Origin: Polynucleobacter sp. HIN7
Lineage (GTDB): Bacteria; Pseudomonadota; Gammaproteobacteria; Burkholderiales; Burkholderiaceae
Length of the DNA stretch: 64,000 nucleotides
Assembly (NCBI RefSeq): GCF_030297595.1
Contig: NZ_AP028138.1
Span: 1,054,001 to 1,118,000 of the forward strand
Direction of reading: 5' to 3'
The position numbers and the translations under genes are program-made. The notes below the pieces were generated by a model. The model did no database searches and was not told the DNA's origin. It saw only the letters and a program-made list of their open reading frames with translations. Position 1 is the stretch's first letter, and the number at the start of each line of letters is the position of its first letter. Below, in pieces: positions 1 to 8,231 of this stretch.

Positions 1-501
1 AACTGGATTAAGTTGGAACTGATTGGAGATGATTACACCCTGCAACCGGATACCTTGCGCCTGGTGCAAACCGCCGAGCATCTGATCAAAGATGGGTTTA
101 AGGTTCTGCCCTATTGCACCGAGGATCTCATTTTGTGTCAGCGCTTAGTCGATGTTGGTTGCCAAGCGGTCATGCCCTGGGCTGCACCGATTGGCACCGG
201 TCAAGGGCCTCTTAATCCTTATGCGATGCGCTTACTACGCGAGCGTTTGTCGGTTCCCTTACTCGTCGATGCGGGCTTAGGTCTACCGTCCCATGCCTGT
301 ACCGTGATGGAATGGGGCTTTGATGGTGTGCTACTGAATACGGCCGTGGCACTCGCCCAAGATCCTGTTGCCATGGCTCAAGCCTTTGCCAGCGCGGTTC
401 ATGCAGGTCGTCAAGCGTTTTTGTCAGGAGCGATGCAACCACAGGATTCAGCGCAGGCAAGTACCCCCTTGGTCGGTACGCCATTTTGGCATCACGAATA
501 G
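1..501 (+). CDS. thiG: Thiazole synthase ThiG, C-terminal part (5' end outside window)
   Basis: The reading frame is open from base 1, so the gene starts before the window. The 166 visible residues match the C-terminal two thirds of ThiG, the TIM-barrel enzyme that builds the thiamin thiazole ring from deoxyxylulose phosphate, ThiS thiocarboxylate and an imine from glycine. Visible family segments are KLELIGDD near the start, the phosphate-binding stretch [11 protein letters not shown] and GVLLNTAVA followed by an ALAQDP-type helix. The catalytic lysine that forms the Schiff base with the sugar lies upstream of the cut. thiE follows after 9 bases, so the two are almost certainly co-transcribed. 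Confidence 0.93.
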   Translation, partial: NWIKLELIGDDYTLQPDTLRLVQTAEHLIKDGFKVLPYCTEDLILCQRLVDVGCQAVMPWAAPIGTGQGPLNPYAMRLLRERLSVPLLVDAGLGLPSHACTVMEWGFDGVLLNTAVALAQDPVAMAQAFASAVHAGRQAFLSGAMQPQDSAQASTPLVGTPFWHHE

Positions 502-510
502 GAATCTAGT

Positions 511-1440
511 GTGAGTCATATTCGGGAGATGGCGAAGCAAATTGTGGCAGCGCATTGCCATCATGAGTTGTGCTTACCCTTGCCAAGCTTTAGTCCTGAT
601 CAACCACCGCCAACCATTAAGACCGAGGCCAGCCAAGATCAATACGAACTTGCTGGTACGATTGCGGCGATTGAGATGGGTTTTATTGAGAGTGATGCAC
701 GCGTGTTAGGCAAAGCATGGTCACGTATGATCAAAGACGTAGGTGACTTTAATCCCAAGCTCTGGCCCTCACGGCCAGAGTATTTTGAGATGTTGCCCTA
801 CTCGCGCAATTCGAATCCAAAAGCCTTTAAAGAGTGTCCGAAGCGCTTGGGTCTTTATGGGGTGTTCCCCGATGCGGATTGGATTAAGCGCATGGTCGAT
901 GCTGAGCTACCTACCGCACAGTTGCGATTTAAATCCGATGATGTAACCCAAATACGTTCACAAATCCGTGAGGCGGTTGCGGCAGTTAAAGGTAGCAAGA
1001 CCCTCTTATTTATCAATGACCATTGGGAAGAAGCGATTGCAGCTGGCGCCTATGGAGTGCACTTAGGTCAGGAAGATTTAGTAAGCGCCAATTTGGATGC
1101 GATTCGTGAGGCAGGCCTGCGTTTGGGGCTGAGTACCCATGGCTACGCTGAGTTGGTGATTGCGGATCGCTATTGCCCAAGCTACATTGCCATGGGTGCG
1201 GTGTTCCCGACCAATCTAAAGAAGATGCCCACCGCACCTCAAGGCTTAGGACGCTTATACGCCTATGCCAAGCTGATGCAGCACTATCCACTCGTCGCGA
1301 TTGGTGGCATTGATGAGGGAAGTATTCATGCGGTGGCACAAAGTGGTGTGGGATCGGTCGCAGTAGTACGCGCGATTGTGGCCAGCGATGATCCCAAAGC
1401 GGCGGTCAAGCGCTTACAAGAGCTCATGAAAACCAACTAA
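511..1440 (+). CDS. thiE: Thiamine-phosphate synthase ThiE with N-terminal extension
   Basis: Joins hydroxymethylpyrimidine diphosphate to thiazole phosphate to give thiamin phosphate. The start is GTG, 9 bases after thiG. The protein has 309 residues against about 210 for the usual enzyme. The ThiE barrel occupies roughly residues 113-309, with QLRFK at 137-141, HLGQEDL at 184-190, GLSTH at 206-210, the phosphate loop GAVFPTNLKK at 229-238 and AIGGI at 263-267. Residues 1-112 are an additional segment rich in Cys, His and Trp that I do not recognise. Long ThiE proteins of this layout are, as I recall, common in Burkholderiales. The catalytic part is convincing; the role of the extension is unknown. 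Confidence 0.9.
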   Translation: MSHIREMAKQIVAAHCHHELCLPLPSFSPDQPPPTIKTEASQDQYELAGTIAAIEMGFIESDARVLGKAWSRMIKDVGDFNPKLWPSRPEYFEMLPYSRNSNPKAFKECPKRLGLYGVFPDADWIKRMVDAELPTAQLRFKSDDVTQIRSQIREAVAAVKGSKTLLFINDHWEEAIAAGAYGVHLGQEDLVSANLDAIREAGLRLGLSTHGYAELVIADRYCPSYIAMGAVFPTNLKKMPTAPQGLGRLYAYAKLMQHYPLVAIGGIDEGSIHAVAQSGVGSVAVVRAIVASDDPKAAVKRLQELMKTN

Positions 1441-1445
1441 GCAAG

Positions 1446-2321
1446 CTATTGTTGATCTGGTAGTTGAGTAGGATAGAAGTCGTGCATATGCCACAGCGGC
1501 CCGGGACCCTTACCAATTTCTAAACGCTGCCCTGCTTCAATTGCTGCACTCACAAATGAGATTGCTTTCGCTACCGAGTGACTGAGATCATGCTTGTCAG
1601 CCAAGTAGGTTGCAATAGCACTTGAGAGTGAGCAGCCTGTGCCATGGGTGTTCACCGTCGGTATGCGTGGATGCTTAAACTCTTTATGAAACACCACTGG
1701 TACATCGTCTTTGCGATCATGCCAGATTAAATAGTCGACTAGCTCATTGGGCTCACCTTCCAGGTGTCCACCTTTGATCAAGACCGCGCGTGGGCCAAGG
1801 GCTAATAGTTCTTCAGCAGCTGCCTTAAATTGATCAACCGCCACAATCGGACGTCCCAATAAGATCGAAGCTTCATGTAAATTGGGGGTGATGATGGTCG
1901 CAAGGGGAAAGAGTTCGGTCACCATGGTGCGCGCTGTATCGTCACCACCCAAACTGGCTCCTGAGGTAGCCCGCAAGACTGGATCCAATACGATTTTACG
2001 AATACCGTGTTTCTTGAGTGTAGCGGCCACTGTTTTTACAATGGCGGGGCTCGCCAGCATGCCGATCTTGACCACATCCACACCAATATCCGTCACTACT
2101 GCATCAATTTGCGCTTCAATCACATCAAGGTCAATATCTTGGATACGGGTTACACCCATCGTGTTTTGTGCAGTAATTGCCGTAATGGCGGTCATCCCAA
2201 AACCACCCAAAGCAGTAATCACCTTCAGATCGGCCTGAATGCCTGCGCCACCACCACTATCAGATCCGGCAATGCTTAATACCTTGGGGATCAGGATGGG
2301 GTTGGGTTTGGAGGTTTTCAT
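1446..2321 (-). CDS. thiD: Hydroxymethylpyrimidine/phosphomethylpyrimidine kinase ThiD
   Basis: Phosphorylates hydroxymethylpyrimidine twice to supply the pyrimidine half of thiamin. The 291-residue protein shows the ribokinase-like fold signature SIAGSDSGGGAGIQAD near residues 16-31, the nucleotide-site motif LIKGGH and the anion-hole motif HGTGCSLSSAIA near the C-terminus. I start at the ATG at 2321 because SIAGSDS then lies at the usual distance; an earlier in-frame start at 2375 would add 18 residues unlike the family. It is convergent with thiE (5 bases between the stops), so thiamin genes sit on both strands here. Confidence 0.92.
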   Translation of the reverse strand: MKTSKPNPILIPKVLSIAGSDSGGGAGIQADLKVITALGGFGMTAITAITAQNTMGVTRIQDIDLDVIEAQIDAVVTDIGVDVVKIGMLASPAIVKTVAATLKKHGIRKIVLDPVLRATSGASLGGDDTARTMVTELFPLATIITPNLHEASILLGRPIVAVDQFKAAAEELLALGPRAVLIKGGHLEGEPNELVDYLIWHDRKDDVPVVFHKEFKHPRIPTVNTHGTGCSLSSAIATYLADKHDLSHSVAKAISFVSAAIEAGQRLEIGKGPGPLWHMHDFYPTQLPDQQ

Positions 2322-2403
2322 GTTGATATAATTTAATCTAAGTGCACTTAGTCTATTTTCCTCTTTCACTGGCATTCCATCAACACTTCTAATGAATAAT
2401 TAA

Positions 2404-2922
2404 TTGCCGAAAATACTAATACTCGCGGGTCCAAATGGTGCTGGCAAAACAACTTTTGCAAGAGAATTTATCCTCAAAGAGCTGAAATTTAAACGCTTTG
2501 TAAATGCTGATTTAATCGCAACTGGTTTGTCACCCTTTAATCCAAATCTTGCAGCATTTAGTGCCGGCAAAATCATGCTTCATGAAATATCTAATTTAGT
2601 AAGAAATAGAGAGAGTTTTGTGTTTGAAACTACCTTATCGGGTAAAAGTTATGCCGCCAAACTAAAGCGCTGGAAAAAAGCAGGTTATGAAATATCACTC
2701 ATTTTTTTAAAGTTACCTACCCCTGAATTAGCTGTGGAAAGAGTTAAAAATAGAGTCAAGCAAGGCGGGCATGATGTTCCTAGCAATATAATAAAGAGAA
2801 GATACCTATCAGGACTTCAGAATCTAAATACTATTTATAAGCATTTAGTTGATCATTGGGCAGTATTTGATAATACAAATGAAGCACCTATCCTTTTGGA
2901 GTGCAAAAGTGAAATTAGTTAA
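2404..2922 (+). CDS. Zeta-toxin-like P-loop kinase (COG4185 family)
   Basis: A 172-residue predicted P-loop phosphotransferase. The Walker A loop GPNGAGKTT lies at residues 9-17, followed by VNADLIA and VFETTLSG, the pattern of the COG4185/zeta-toxin group. Zeta toxins phosphorylate UDP-N-acetylglucosamine, but many COG4185 members are untested. The start is TTG at 2404, because a TAA stop precedes it directly; no good ribosome site is visible. The gene overlaps the next small gene by 14 bases. Its base composition is clearly more AT-rich than thiD, which suggests transfer. A role as toxin is inferred from the family and the small partner. Confidence 0.75.
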   Translation: MPKILILAGPNGAGKTTFAREFILKELKFKRFVNADLIATGLSPFNPNLAAFSAGKIMLHEISNLVRNRESFVFETTLSGKSYAAKLKRWKKAGYEISLIFLKLPTPELAVERVKNRVKQGGHDVPSNIIKRRYLSGLQNLNTIYKHLVDHWAVFDNTNEAPILLECKSEIS

Positions 2923-3076
2923 AAATCAAAGAATCCCTCAAGAGACTCTAGACGCCCTCAAAGCACTTAGGCGGTCTGCGAAGTTAGCAAAAAAAATATC
3001 TTTTCTAACGGGCACCTTTTTTGTCCATATGAAAGATGGAAAAATTGTTAAGGAAAAAGTTACCCAAATGCCCTAA
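2909..3076 (+). CDS. Small partner protein of the zeta-like kinase (possible antitoxin)
   Basis: A 55-residue basic protein starting at GTG 2909, with GGAG eight bases upstream and a 14-base overlap with the kinase gene. It has a central helix rich in Ala, Lys and Leu and ends with a short strand pattern (FFVHMKDGKIVKE). Small proteins with a C-terminal DGKIV-like strand commonly accompany COG4185 kinases, so I infer a paired function, perhaps neutralisation. In this case the small gene follows the kinase, whereas classical epsilon antitoxins precede zeta. No database-defined domain is recognised; the function is unproven. Confidence 0.6.
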   Translation: MKLVKNQRIPQETLDALKALRRSAKLAKKISFLTGTFFVHMKDGKIVKEKVTQMP

Positions 3077-3109
3077 TGGGGATATCTGAGGGCAAATCAA
3101 AATCTTCGC

Positions 3110-3115
3110 TATAAT
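3110..3115 (+). promoter_or_regulatory. -10 element for tRNA-Asn
   Basis: A perfect TATAAT lies 10 bases before the mature tRNA-Asn start, the expected spacing for a stable-RNA promoter. The -35 region (around 3086-3092) is poor, with CTGAGG at best. Confidence 0.55.
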
Positions 3116-3125
3116 CAAAATCTAT

Positions 3126-3201
3126 TCCCTGATAGCTCAGTCGGTAGAGCGACGGACTGTTAATCCGCAGGTCCCTGGTTCGAGTCCAGGTCGGGGAGCC
3201 A
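3126..3201 (+). tRNA. tRNA-Asn (anticodon GTT)
   Basis: A 76-base cloverleaf: acceptor stem TCCCTGA paired with TCGGGGA, D-loop with AGCTCAGTCGGTAGA, anticodon GTT at 3159-3161 within CTGTTAA, T-arm GGTTCGAGTCC, discriminator G and an encoded CCA. A strong -10 element precedes it and a long hairpin terminator follows it. Confidence 0.97.
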
Positions 3202-3209
3202 AATTCAAT

Positions 3210-3246
3210 AAGGCTTGCAGCTTAATTGGCTTGTAAGCCTTTTTCT
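3210..3246 (+). terminator. Rho-independent terminator after tRNA-Asn
   Basis: Arms AAGGCTTGCA (3210-3219) and TGTAAGCCTT (3232-3241) form a 10-pair stem with one G-U pair around a 12-base loop, followed by TTTCT. It lies 8 bases after the tRNA CCA end. Confidence 0.8.
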
Positions 3247-3255
3247 TTACTCTGA

Positions 3256-4026
3256 CTACTTATAAAACTGTTGGTTAGCACTCTCAATCAGTTGATCGAC
3301 CGTGCCACTGGCAACTGCTTTTTTGATCCCCTCAGTAAAGCCCTTTTCTAATTGGGAGTAACACTTCGATTTTTTAGAGAAGGCAATATACATATCTGCT
3401 GTTAACACGCTCTTGGGCAAGAAAACCACCTTGGAGTCCAGATTTAACTTCTTGGCTTCTAATTTGCCTGGGTAGCTTCCAATAATTAAATAGTCAGCCT
3501 GTTTATTGAGTAACTGAGCAAACGCCTGATCAACGCCATTGGATCGAACAACATTCAATTCGGTTTTGATATAGGCATCAAATTGACTGCCATAACTCTC
3601 TCCTTGGTTGGTCACGCCACGATGCCCTTTTAGATCAGACCATTGAGTGAACTTAAAATTGTCACCCTTACGAATCACGATCGATACTGGATCGAGCATG
3701 TATGGTGGCTCTATGTAATGCATATACTCGGCTCGGGCCGGATTTTTATAGATACCAAAGATGATGTCTGCGCGACCATCACGTATGGCTTGTTGCGCCT
3801 TCTCCCATGAACCAAAATCCATCGAGGTAACTTTCTCAACCCCAAGACCTTTGGCAATATTGCTGACTAAAGTAACCGATGACCCTTGCAGTTTTCCGTC
3901 GGCTGCCCAAGCAACTGGCGGATATGCTGGATGGCCAGTGATAACCAATGCCTTACATTGCTGCGCTTGAGCGATATGAGTTAGAGATAAAGTAATTAGG
4001 ATTGTTAGTAAATAACGGCGCATCAT
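3256..4026 (-). CDS. Periplasmic solute-binding protein, family 3 type
   Basis: A 256-residue protein with a classical signal peptide (RRYLLTILITLSLTHIAQA, cleavage before QQCKAL). The mature part resembles bacterial extracellular solute-binding proteins family 3: a GHPAYPPVAW-like first strand, DIIFGIYKNPARAEYM and a C-terminal region rich in helices. Such proteins bind amino acids or related small molecules for ABC import, but no permease or ATPase gene is adjacent, so it may be an orphan sensor or binding protein. I start at 4026, where AAAGG stands six bases upstream; an in-frame ATG at 4056 is possible. Confidence 0.8.
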   Translation of the reverse strand: MMRRYLLTILITLSLTHIAQAQQCKALVITGHPAYPPVAWAADGKLQGSSVTLVSNIAKGLGVEKVTSMDFGSWEKAQQAIRDGRADIIFGIYKNPARAEYMHYIEPPYMLDPVSIVIRKGDNFKFTQWSDLKGHRGVTNQGESYGSQFDAYIKTELNVVRSNGVDQAFAQLLNKQADYLIIGSYPGKLEAKKLNLDSKVVFLPKSVLTADMYIAFSKKSKCYSQLEKGFTEGIKKAVASGTVDQLIESANQQFYK

Positions 4027-4064
4027 CAAGAGCCTTTCGTTTAGAAGCTTCATCATACTTGACC

Positions 4065-4874
4065 TTATTGGGCTGATTTAATACTAACCCCAAGGTAGGC
4101 TCCAAAGCCTTTAGCACTGGTTGGTGTTGTGGTCACCATATAGGTTGGTCCCAACTGAAATGAGACGTGATAGTCCAGCAATTTGACCGTTTTGCCACCA
4201 CTCAAGGTGAGCTGATTAGTAGCATTACGCGCGGTATAATTGAAGTTCATTTGACTCGATAAGTTGTAAGTCCACGCATGATCACTCGTATAGGACAGTG
4301 TTGGTTGTACATTCAGAATATTGGCTGAGCTACCTGATAGGTCATTGCCAATCCCCCAAGAATTAAACATGGTCGCGCCAATGGTCCAATTATCTGGTGC
4401 ATATAGAGCCCCAGCCGATATACCAATACCCGTTTGCCTTGACCCATTATTGGCATTACTGGCTGGGGTCTGAACGTAGGGACCGATTCCGGCAAACCAT
4501 CGTTTATCGAGAATGACAGTGAAATAACTTGGGAACTGAATTGGTTGTTGCTGATTAGTGACCTGCTGATTGCTGATATTGCGGTTGTAGGTTAATGTCG
4601 GGTTCAGAATCAAATGAATGTTTGATCCAAGATGCAGTGGAATGACTGGAGCAACCATATACTCATCTTGCTTAATATTACTGTTGGCACCTAACTTTTG
4701 ATTAGCGTTATAGGTGACTAAGACATGCGATTTAGGGTACAGCGGATTTTGCATTTGCTGCCCTGATTTGGCAGTATGGCTCATAGTACTCGTTGGGGAT
4801 TGGGCCAGTGTCACACCTGAAAGCAAGGGAATGGTCAAGCAAATGAATTTAATTAAATTAATCAGCAGTAGCAT
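4065..4874 (-). CDS. Outer-membrane beta-barrel protein, MetA-like
   Basis: About 269 residues: a signal peptide (LLLINLIKFICLTIPLL... cleaved after LAQ) and then alternating hydrophobic/polar strands typical of a small porin-like barrel. It shares a layout with the protein at 33098-33943 (RWFAGIGPYV, SRQTGIG, a central W-T-x-G strand and a near C-terminal LGPTY strand), so the two are paralogues. The family resembles outer-membrane proteins grouped with the phenol-degradation MetA barrel; the substrate is unknown. The start is uncertain: 4874 gives a normal signal peptide, whereas 4961 would overlap the divergent gene. Confidence 0.6.
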   Translation of the reverse strand: MLLLINLIKFICLTIPLLSGVTLAQSPTSTMSHTAKSGQQMQNPLYPKSHVLVTYNANQKLGANSNIKQDEYMVAPVIPLHLGSNIHLILNPTLTYNRNISNQQVTNQQQPIQFPSYFTVILDKRWFAGIGPYVQTPASNANNGSRQTGIGISAGALYAPDNWTIGATMFNSWGIGNDLSGSSANILNVQPTLSYTSDHAWTYNLSSQMNFNYTARNATNQLTLSGGKTVKLLDYHVSFQLGPTYMVTTTPTSAKGFGAYLGVSIKSAQ

Positions 4875-4944
4875 GTCATTCGTAGTACGATCAATCAATT
4901 GGCTTAATGTACAGCATCCTTCCAACTTATCTACGGAGAATGAA

Positions 4945-5217
4945 ATGATTCGATTACGCATGAGTCAACCTATATTAACAATTAGTACTGTTCTAATGAT
5001 CTGGGTGAGCCCTGGAATGGCTCAAGATACCAGCAATGAACAACGCATGATTGATCATTGCCGCCAACGCCATCCTGAGATGAGTGTTGACCAGTGTCGC
5101 TCGATGTATCAAAACATGAAGAACATGACCCCTGAACAACGAGTTGAGCGTTGTAAGCGCAATCATCCCGAGCTATCCGCCGAGGCCTGCCAGAAAAAAT
5201 ACGGTAGCTCGACCTAG
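4945..5217 (+). CDS. Small exported Cys-containing protein
   Basis: A 90-residue protein with a signal peptide ending near SPGMAQ and a mature part carrying two similar units: HCRQRHPEMSVDQCRSMY and RCKRNHPELSAEACQKKY. Each unit has a Cys-x3-HPE-[ML]S-x3-Cys pattern, so it is an internal duplication that probably forms two disulfides or binds metal in the periplasm. The start at 4945 is supported by GGAG seven bases upstream. It faces the barrel gene and probably shares its intergenic control region. I do not recognise a named family. Confidence 0.7.
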   Translation: MIRLRMSQPILTISTVLMIWVSPGMAQDTSNEQRMIDHCRQRHPEMSVDQCRSMYQNMKNMTPEQRVERCKRNHPELSAEACQKKYGSST

Positions 5218-6908
5218 CGCTGCGCCAGGATTTGCTTGGCAATAGTTTCTGCGATGAGCATCACTGGCGCATTGGTGTTACCGGAGGTAATACAGGGCAT
5301 CGCTGAGGCATCGATGACTCGTAAGCGTGCTACTCCGCGCACCCGACACTCAGAATCCAATACGGTATTTGGATTATCAGTTTGACCTTGGGCGTCGACC
5401 TTCCCCATAGCGCAGGTACTCACTGGATGAAAAATCGTTGTTCCTAAATCACGTGCCGCGTGCTCAAGGTCTTGCTCGCTTTGTAATTGAGTACCAGGTA
5501 ACACCTCTTTGGGGGCGTAAGGCTTTAGGGCATCGCTTCCCATAATTTGGCGTGTGATTCGAAGGCTATCGACTGCCACCTTTAGATCGTCTGGGGTCGA
5601 TAAATAATTGCACCGGATTTCTGGATGCATCTGGGTATCGGCTGATTTAGCCCTCACCCAGCCGCGTGAGCTGGGTCGCAAATTGCATACACTGGGTGTA
5701 ATCGCATTAAAGGGATGTAGCGGTTCCCCAAATTTAGGTAAGGAGAGTGGCTGTACATGCCATTCAATATTCGCTGTGGGCTGCGATGGATCGCTTTTGG
5801 TAAATGCACCCAAGGTCGATGGTGGCATCGTTAGTGGTCCAGTACGTTTGATGAGATATTCAAGGCCCATTCCCATTCGGGTCAACCAGTTTTTATAGAG
5901 TGTATTGACGGTCTTGCAGTTCTCAACCTGATACACCGTGCGGATCTGTAAGTGATCTTGCAAGTTCTCGCCTACGCCCGGAAGGTCTACCCTAGTTTCG
6001 ACCCCGATGGAATTGAGGTGATGGTGCGCACCGATTCCTGAGACTTGCAATAGTTGGGGGGATCCAATCGAACCGGCTGACAGAATCACTTGGTCCTTGG
6101 CATGGGCAGTGACGCGTGATCCCGCATGGATTAGATCCAAGCTAGTGACCTCCCAGGCTGCGCCATACCAGGCATTCATCTGTTGTTTTGGATTATTTTG
6201 GGTTTGGGGTTGCGTCGGTATTAAATTGAGTTGCAATACCTGTGCTTTAGTCAGAATCGTTAAGTTCTTTCGATGACGAATTGGGTGGAGATACGCATCG
6301 GCCATCGACCAACGCACTCCCTTCTTTTGGGTCATCTGAAAATATGCACAACCCTCGTTATCGCCTCGGTTGAACTCCTCGATCGAGGGAATGCCCCGCT
6401 CCTGTGCAGCTTTGCGCCAAGCATCTAAGATCTCCCACTGCACCCGAGGCTGCTCGACTCGCATCTCCCCTTGATCTCCGTGCCAGGCATTGGCTCCAGC
6501 AAAGTAGTTTTCTAGGGATTTATATGTCTCTAGGGAGTGATCCCACCTCCAGATGGGATCACCGGTTAACTCGGCCCAGCGTGCATAGTCACTCGCCTGA
6601 CCACGCATATAGATCATGGCATTAATCGATGAGGATCCGCCAATCACACGCCCTCGCGCATAATGAATCGAGCGCTGATTGAGGCCAGGATCGGACTCAG
6701 TTTTAAAGCACCAATCGGTTCTTGGATTAGCAATCGTGTAGAGGTAGCCGACGGGGATTTTGATCCAAAACCAATCATCTTCTCCTCCGGCTTCGAGTAA
6801 TAAGACTCGATGGTTTGGGTCTGCGGAGAGACGGTTTGCTAAGAGGCAACCCGCACTACCAGCGCCCACAATAATGGTGTCAAACTCAAGCGCTGCTGGG
6901 GTGCTCAC
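5214..6908 (-). CDS. GMC-family FAD-dependent oxidoreductase (choline dehydrogenase-like)
   Basis: A 564-residue alcohol oxidoreductase of the glucose-methanol-choline family. The FAD-binding motif GAGSAG is at residues 15-20, with the E of LLLEAGG binding ribose; GGSSSINAMIYMRG is the first GMC signature. Near the end are HPVSTCAMG, carrying the catalytic His, and DASAMPCITSGNTNAP, the C-terminal flavin contact. It oxidises a primary alcohol, but the substrate cannot be read from the sequence; no betaine aldehyde dehydrogenase or choline transporter is adjacent. The stop overlaps the end of the small exported protein gene by four bases, convergently. Confidence 0.9.
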   Translation of the reverse strand: MSTPAALEFDTIIVGAGSAGCLLANRLSADPNHRVLLLEAGGEDDWFWIKIPVGYLYTIANPRTDWCFKTESDPGLNQRSIHYARGRVIGGSSSINAMIYMRGQASDYARWAELTGDPIWRWDHSLETYKSLENYFAGANAWHGDQGEMRVEQPRVQWEILDAWRKAAQERGIPSIEEFNRGDNEGCAYFQMTQKKGVRWSMADAYLHPIRHRKNLTILTKAQVLQLNLIPTQPQTQNNPKQQMNAWYGAAWEVTSLDLIHAGSRVTAHAKDQVILSAGSIGSPQLLQVSGIGAHHHLNSIGVETRVDLPGVGENLQDHLQIRTVYQVENCKTVNTLYKNWLTRMGMGLEYLIKRTGPLTMPPSTLGAFTKSDPSQPTANIEWHVQPLSLPKFGEPLHPFNAITPSVCNLRPSSRGWVRAKSADTQMHPEIRCNYLSTPDDLKVAVDSLRITRQIMGSDALKPYAPKEVLPGTQLQSEQDLEHAARDLGTTIFHPVSTCAMGKVDAQGQTDNPNTVLDSECRVRGVARLRVIDASAMPCITSGNTNAPVMLIAETIAKQILAQR

Positions 6909-6932
6909 TTCTGTGTCTCACCAAACTAGAAA

Positions 6933-7577
6933 TTATTTCTTCTGACGGCGCTCTTGAATGGCTTTTAAGACCGCTGGGGTATTAAGCTGCTGATCAACCA
7001 TGTATAAAGCGCCGCCATAATTGGCTTGCAAATCGTAGCCCGAGATGCCCACGGTATAGAAGGTCACATTCGGATTAAACGAGCGGATCGTACTGCTTGA
7101 GCCAGCAGAGAAATTTGCTTCAACATCGAGACCCAACTGCTGACCATCAACGGTAGTCAGAATAAATTGTTCGATGGCATCTTGGGTCTTAAAGATAATA
7201 ATTTGATATTGCTCTTGGTATCCAGCGCCGAGACCCTCGCCGGTTTTCATATCACGCATGAAGACCGGTTGGTCTTTATAGCGCTTATCGTATAAAACCC
7301 CCTCGCCGCGCGCCACCACCACCAAGATGACGTTCACATTCGTGGTATTGAATATGGCATAACCTGCCGCGCTTTCAATATCTTTGCGAACCTTGGGGTC
7401 TTGCTTCAATAGAAGATTTAAGCCCGTCTCTGCCATTTTGATGGTTGCTTGGCGCTTTTCCGTAATCTCGGCTGGGGTCAATGGTTTGCCATCTTTGCCC
7501 GTCGATTGACATGCGATCAAAAGCAGTGGGCAAAGAAGAGTTAAAAAGATGGCAGTCCAGCGATTGGAAATACGCAT
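6933..7577 (-). CDS. SYLF-domain (Ysc84-like) lipoprotein
   Basis: A 214-residue lipoprotein: signal peptide with lipobox LIAC, Cys23 being the acylated residue. The mature part matches the SYLF/Ysc84 lipid-binding domain, with AAGYAIF, GVLYD, GAGYQEQYQIIIFKT and a C-terminal LQANYGGALYMVD. Bacterial SYLF lipoproteins are abundant and mostly uncharacterised; binding of membrane lipid is inferred from the family. The start at 7577 has AGGA about eight bases upstream; the 19 residues available upstream would spoil the lipoprotein signal. Confidence 0.85.
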   Translation of the reverse strand: MRISNRWTAIFLTLLCPLLLIACQSTGKDGKPLTPAEITEKRQATIKMAETGLNLLLKQDPKVRKDIESAAGYAIFNTTNVNVILVVVARGEGVLYDKRYKDQPVFMRDMKTGEGLGAGYQEQYQIIIFKTQDAIEQFILTTVDGQQLGLDVEANFSAGSSSTIRSFNPNVTFYTVGISGYDLQANYGGALYMVDQQLNTPAVLKAIQERRQKK

Positions 7578-7721
7578 TGATGGGTCCTGTGGATAAAGAT
7601 CGATTACAAAAACGTCATAAATGACTAAGCCCACATATTTTATAGACCATTCATGAAATGGGATTAATTTCTAGGTAGTATGCTAGGTTGATCAATAGTT
7701 ATTTCCTTTAAAGAGCCAGCG

Positions 7722-8231
7722 ATGATCATTATTCCTTTTTTATTAATTGGGGCTTTATCCCTCACAAGCGGACATGCTCTGGCTCAGGCGAAGCATGGCC
7801 ATGCGCATGAGCATGGTAAGGGCAAACTTGAGCTCACAATTGAGTCTGGTAGGGCAATTGGCAACATGAAGCTTCCGCTGGAGGCGCTCGTTGGGTTTGA
7901 GCGCGCCCCCAAGACAGAGGCGGAGACTAATGCCATTAATACTATGAACCAGAAACTGCAAAATCCAGGCGCATTCTTTGTGGCAAATAATGATGCAGAG
8001 TGCTCCCCCAAATTAATTAGTAGCACCATCGTGCGCGATCAAGCAGGTAAGCATGCCGATCTGGACTATCAGTTTGATCTGAACTGTGCCAAAATCGGTT
8101 CACTCAAACAACTTCGCATTGGCCTCTTTTCGGAATACAAACGTCTCAAAGAGATTCGGGTAGAGTCAGTTGGTCCTTGGGGTCAAAAATCAGCGACCGC
8201 CGAACGCGATTCCAGTACGGTTAACTTTTAA
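7722..8231 (+). CDS. DUF2796/ZrgA-type periplasmic metal-binding protein
   Basis: A 169-residue exported protein with a signal peptide ending near ALAQA and His at 25, 27, 29 and 31 (HGHAHEHGKG), followed by a DUF2796-like domain. The family includes ZrgA, described in Vibrio as the periplasmic component of a zinc uptake ABC system. It is the first gene of a tight four-gene run with an ATPase, an FtsX-type permease and a DUF3299 protein, the typical neighbourhood of this family. Zinc as the ligand is inferred from family and the His cluster; no Zur box could be identified upstream. Confidence 0.82.
   Translation: MIIIPFLLIGALSLTSGHALAQAKHGHAHEHGKGKLELTIESGRAIGNMKLPLEALVGFERAPKTEAETNAINTMNQKLQNPGAFFVANNDAECSPKLISSTIVRDQAGKHADLDYQFDLNCAKIGSLKQLRIGLFSEYKRLKEIRVESVGPWGQKSATAERDSSTVNF

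Noticed and set aside
3126-3201. tRNA-Asn as attachment site of an integrated element carrying the zeta-like pair
   Set aside because: No integrase gene and no repeat of the tRNA 3' end is found on the other side of the pair.
4714-4944. Extension of the small exported protein to an upstream start at 4714
   Set aside because: It would overlap the divergent barrel gene, and the signal peptide and GGAG site fit the start at 4945.
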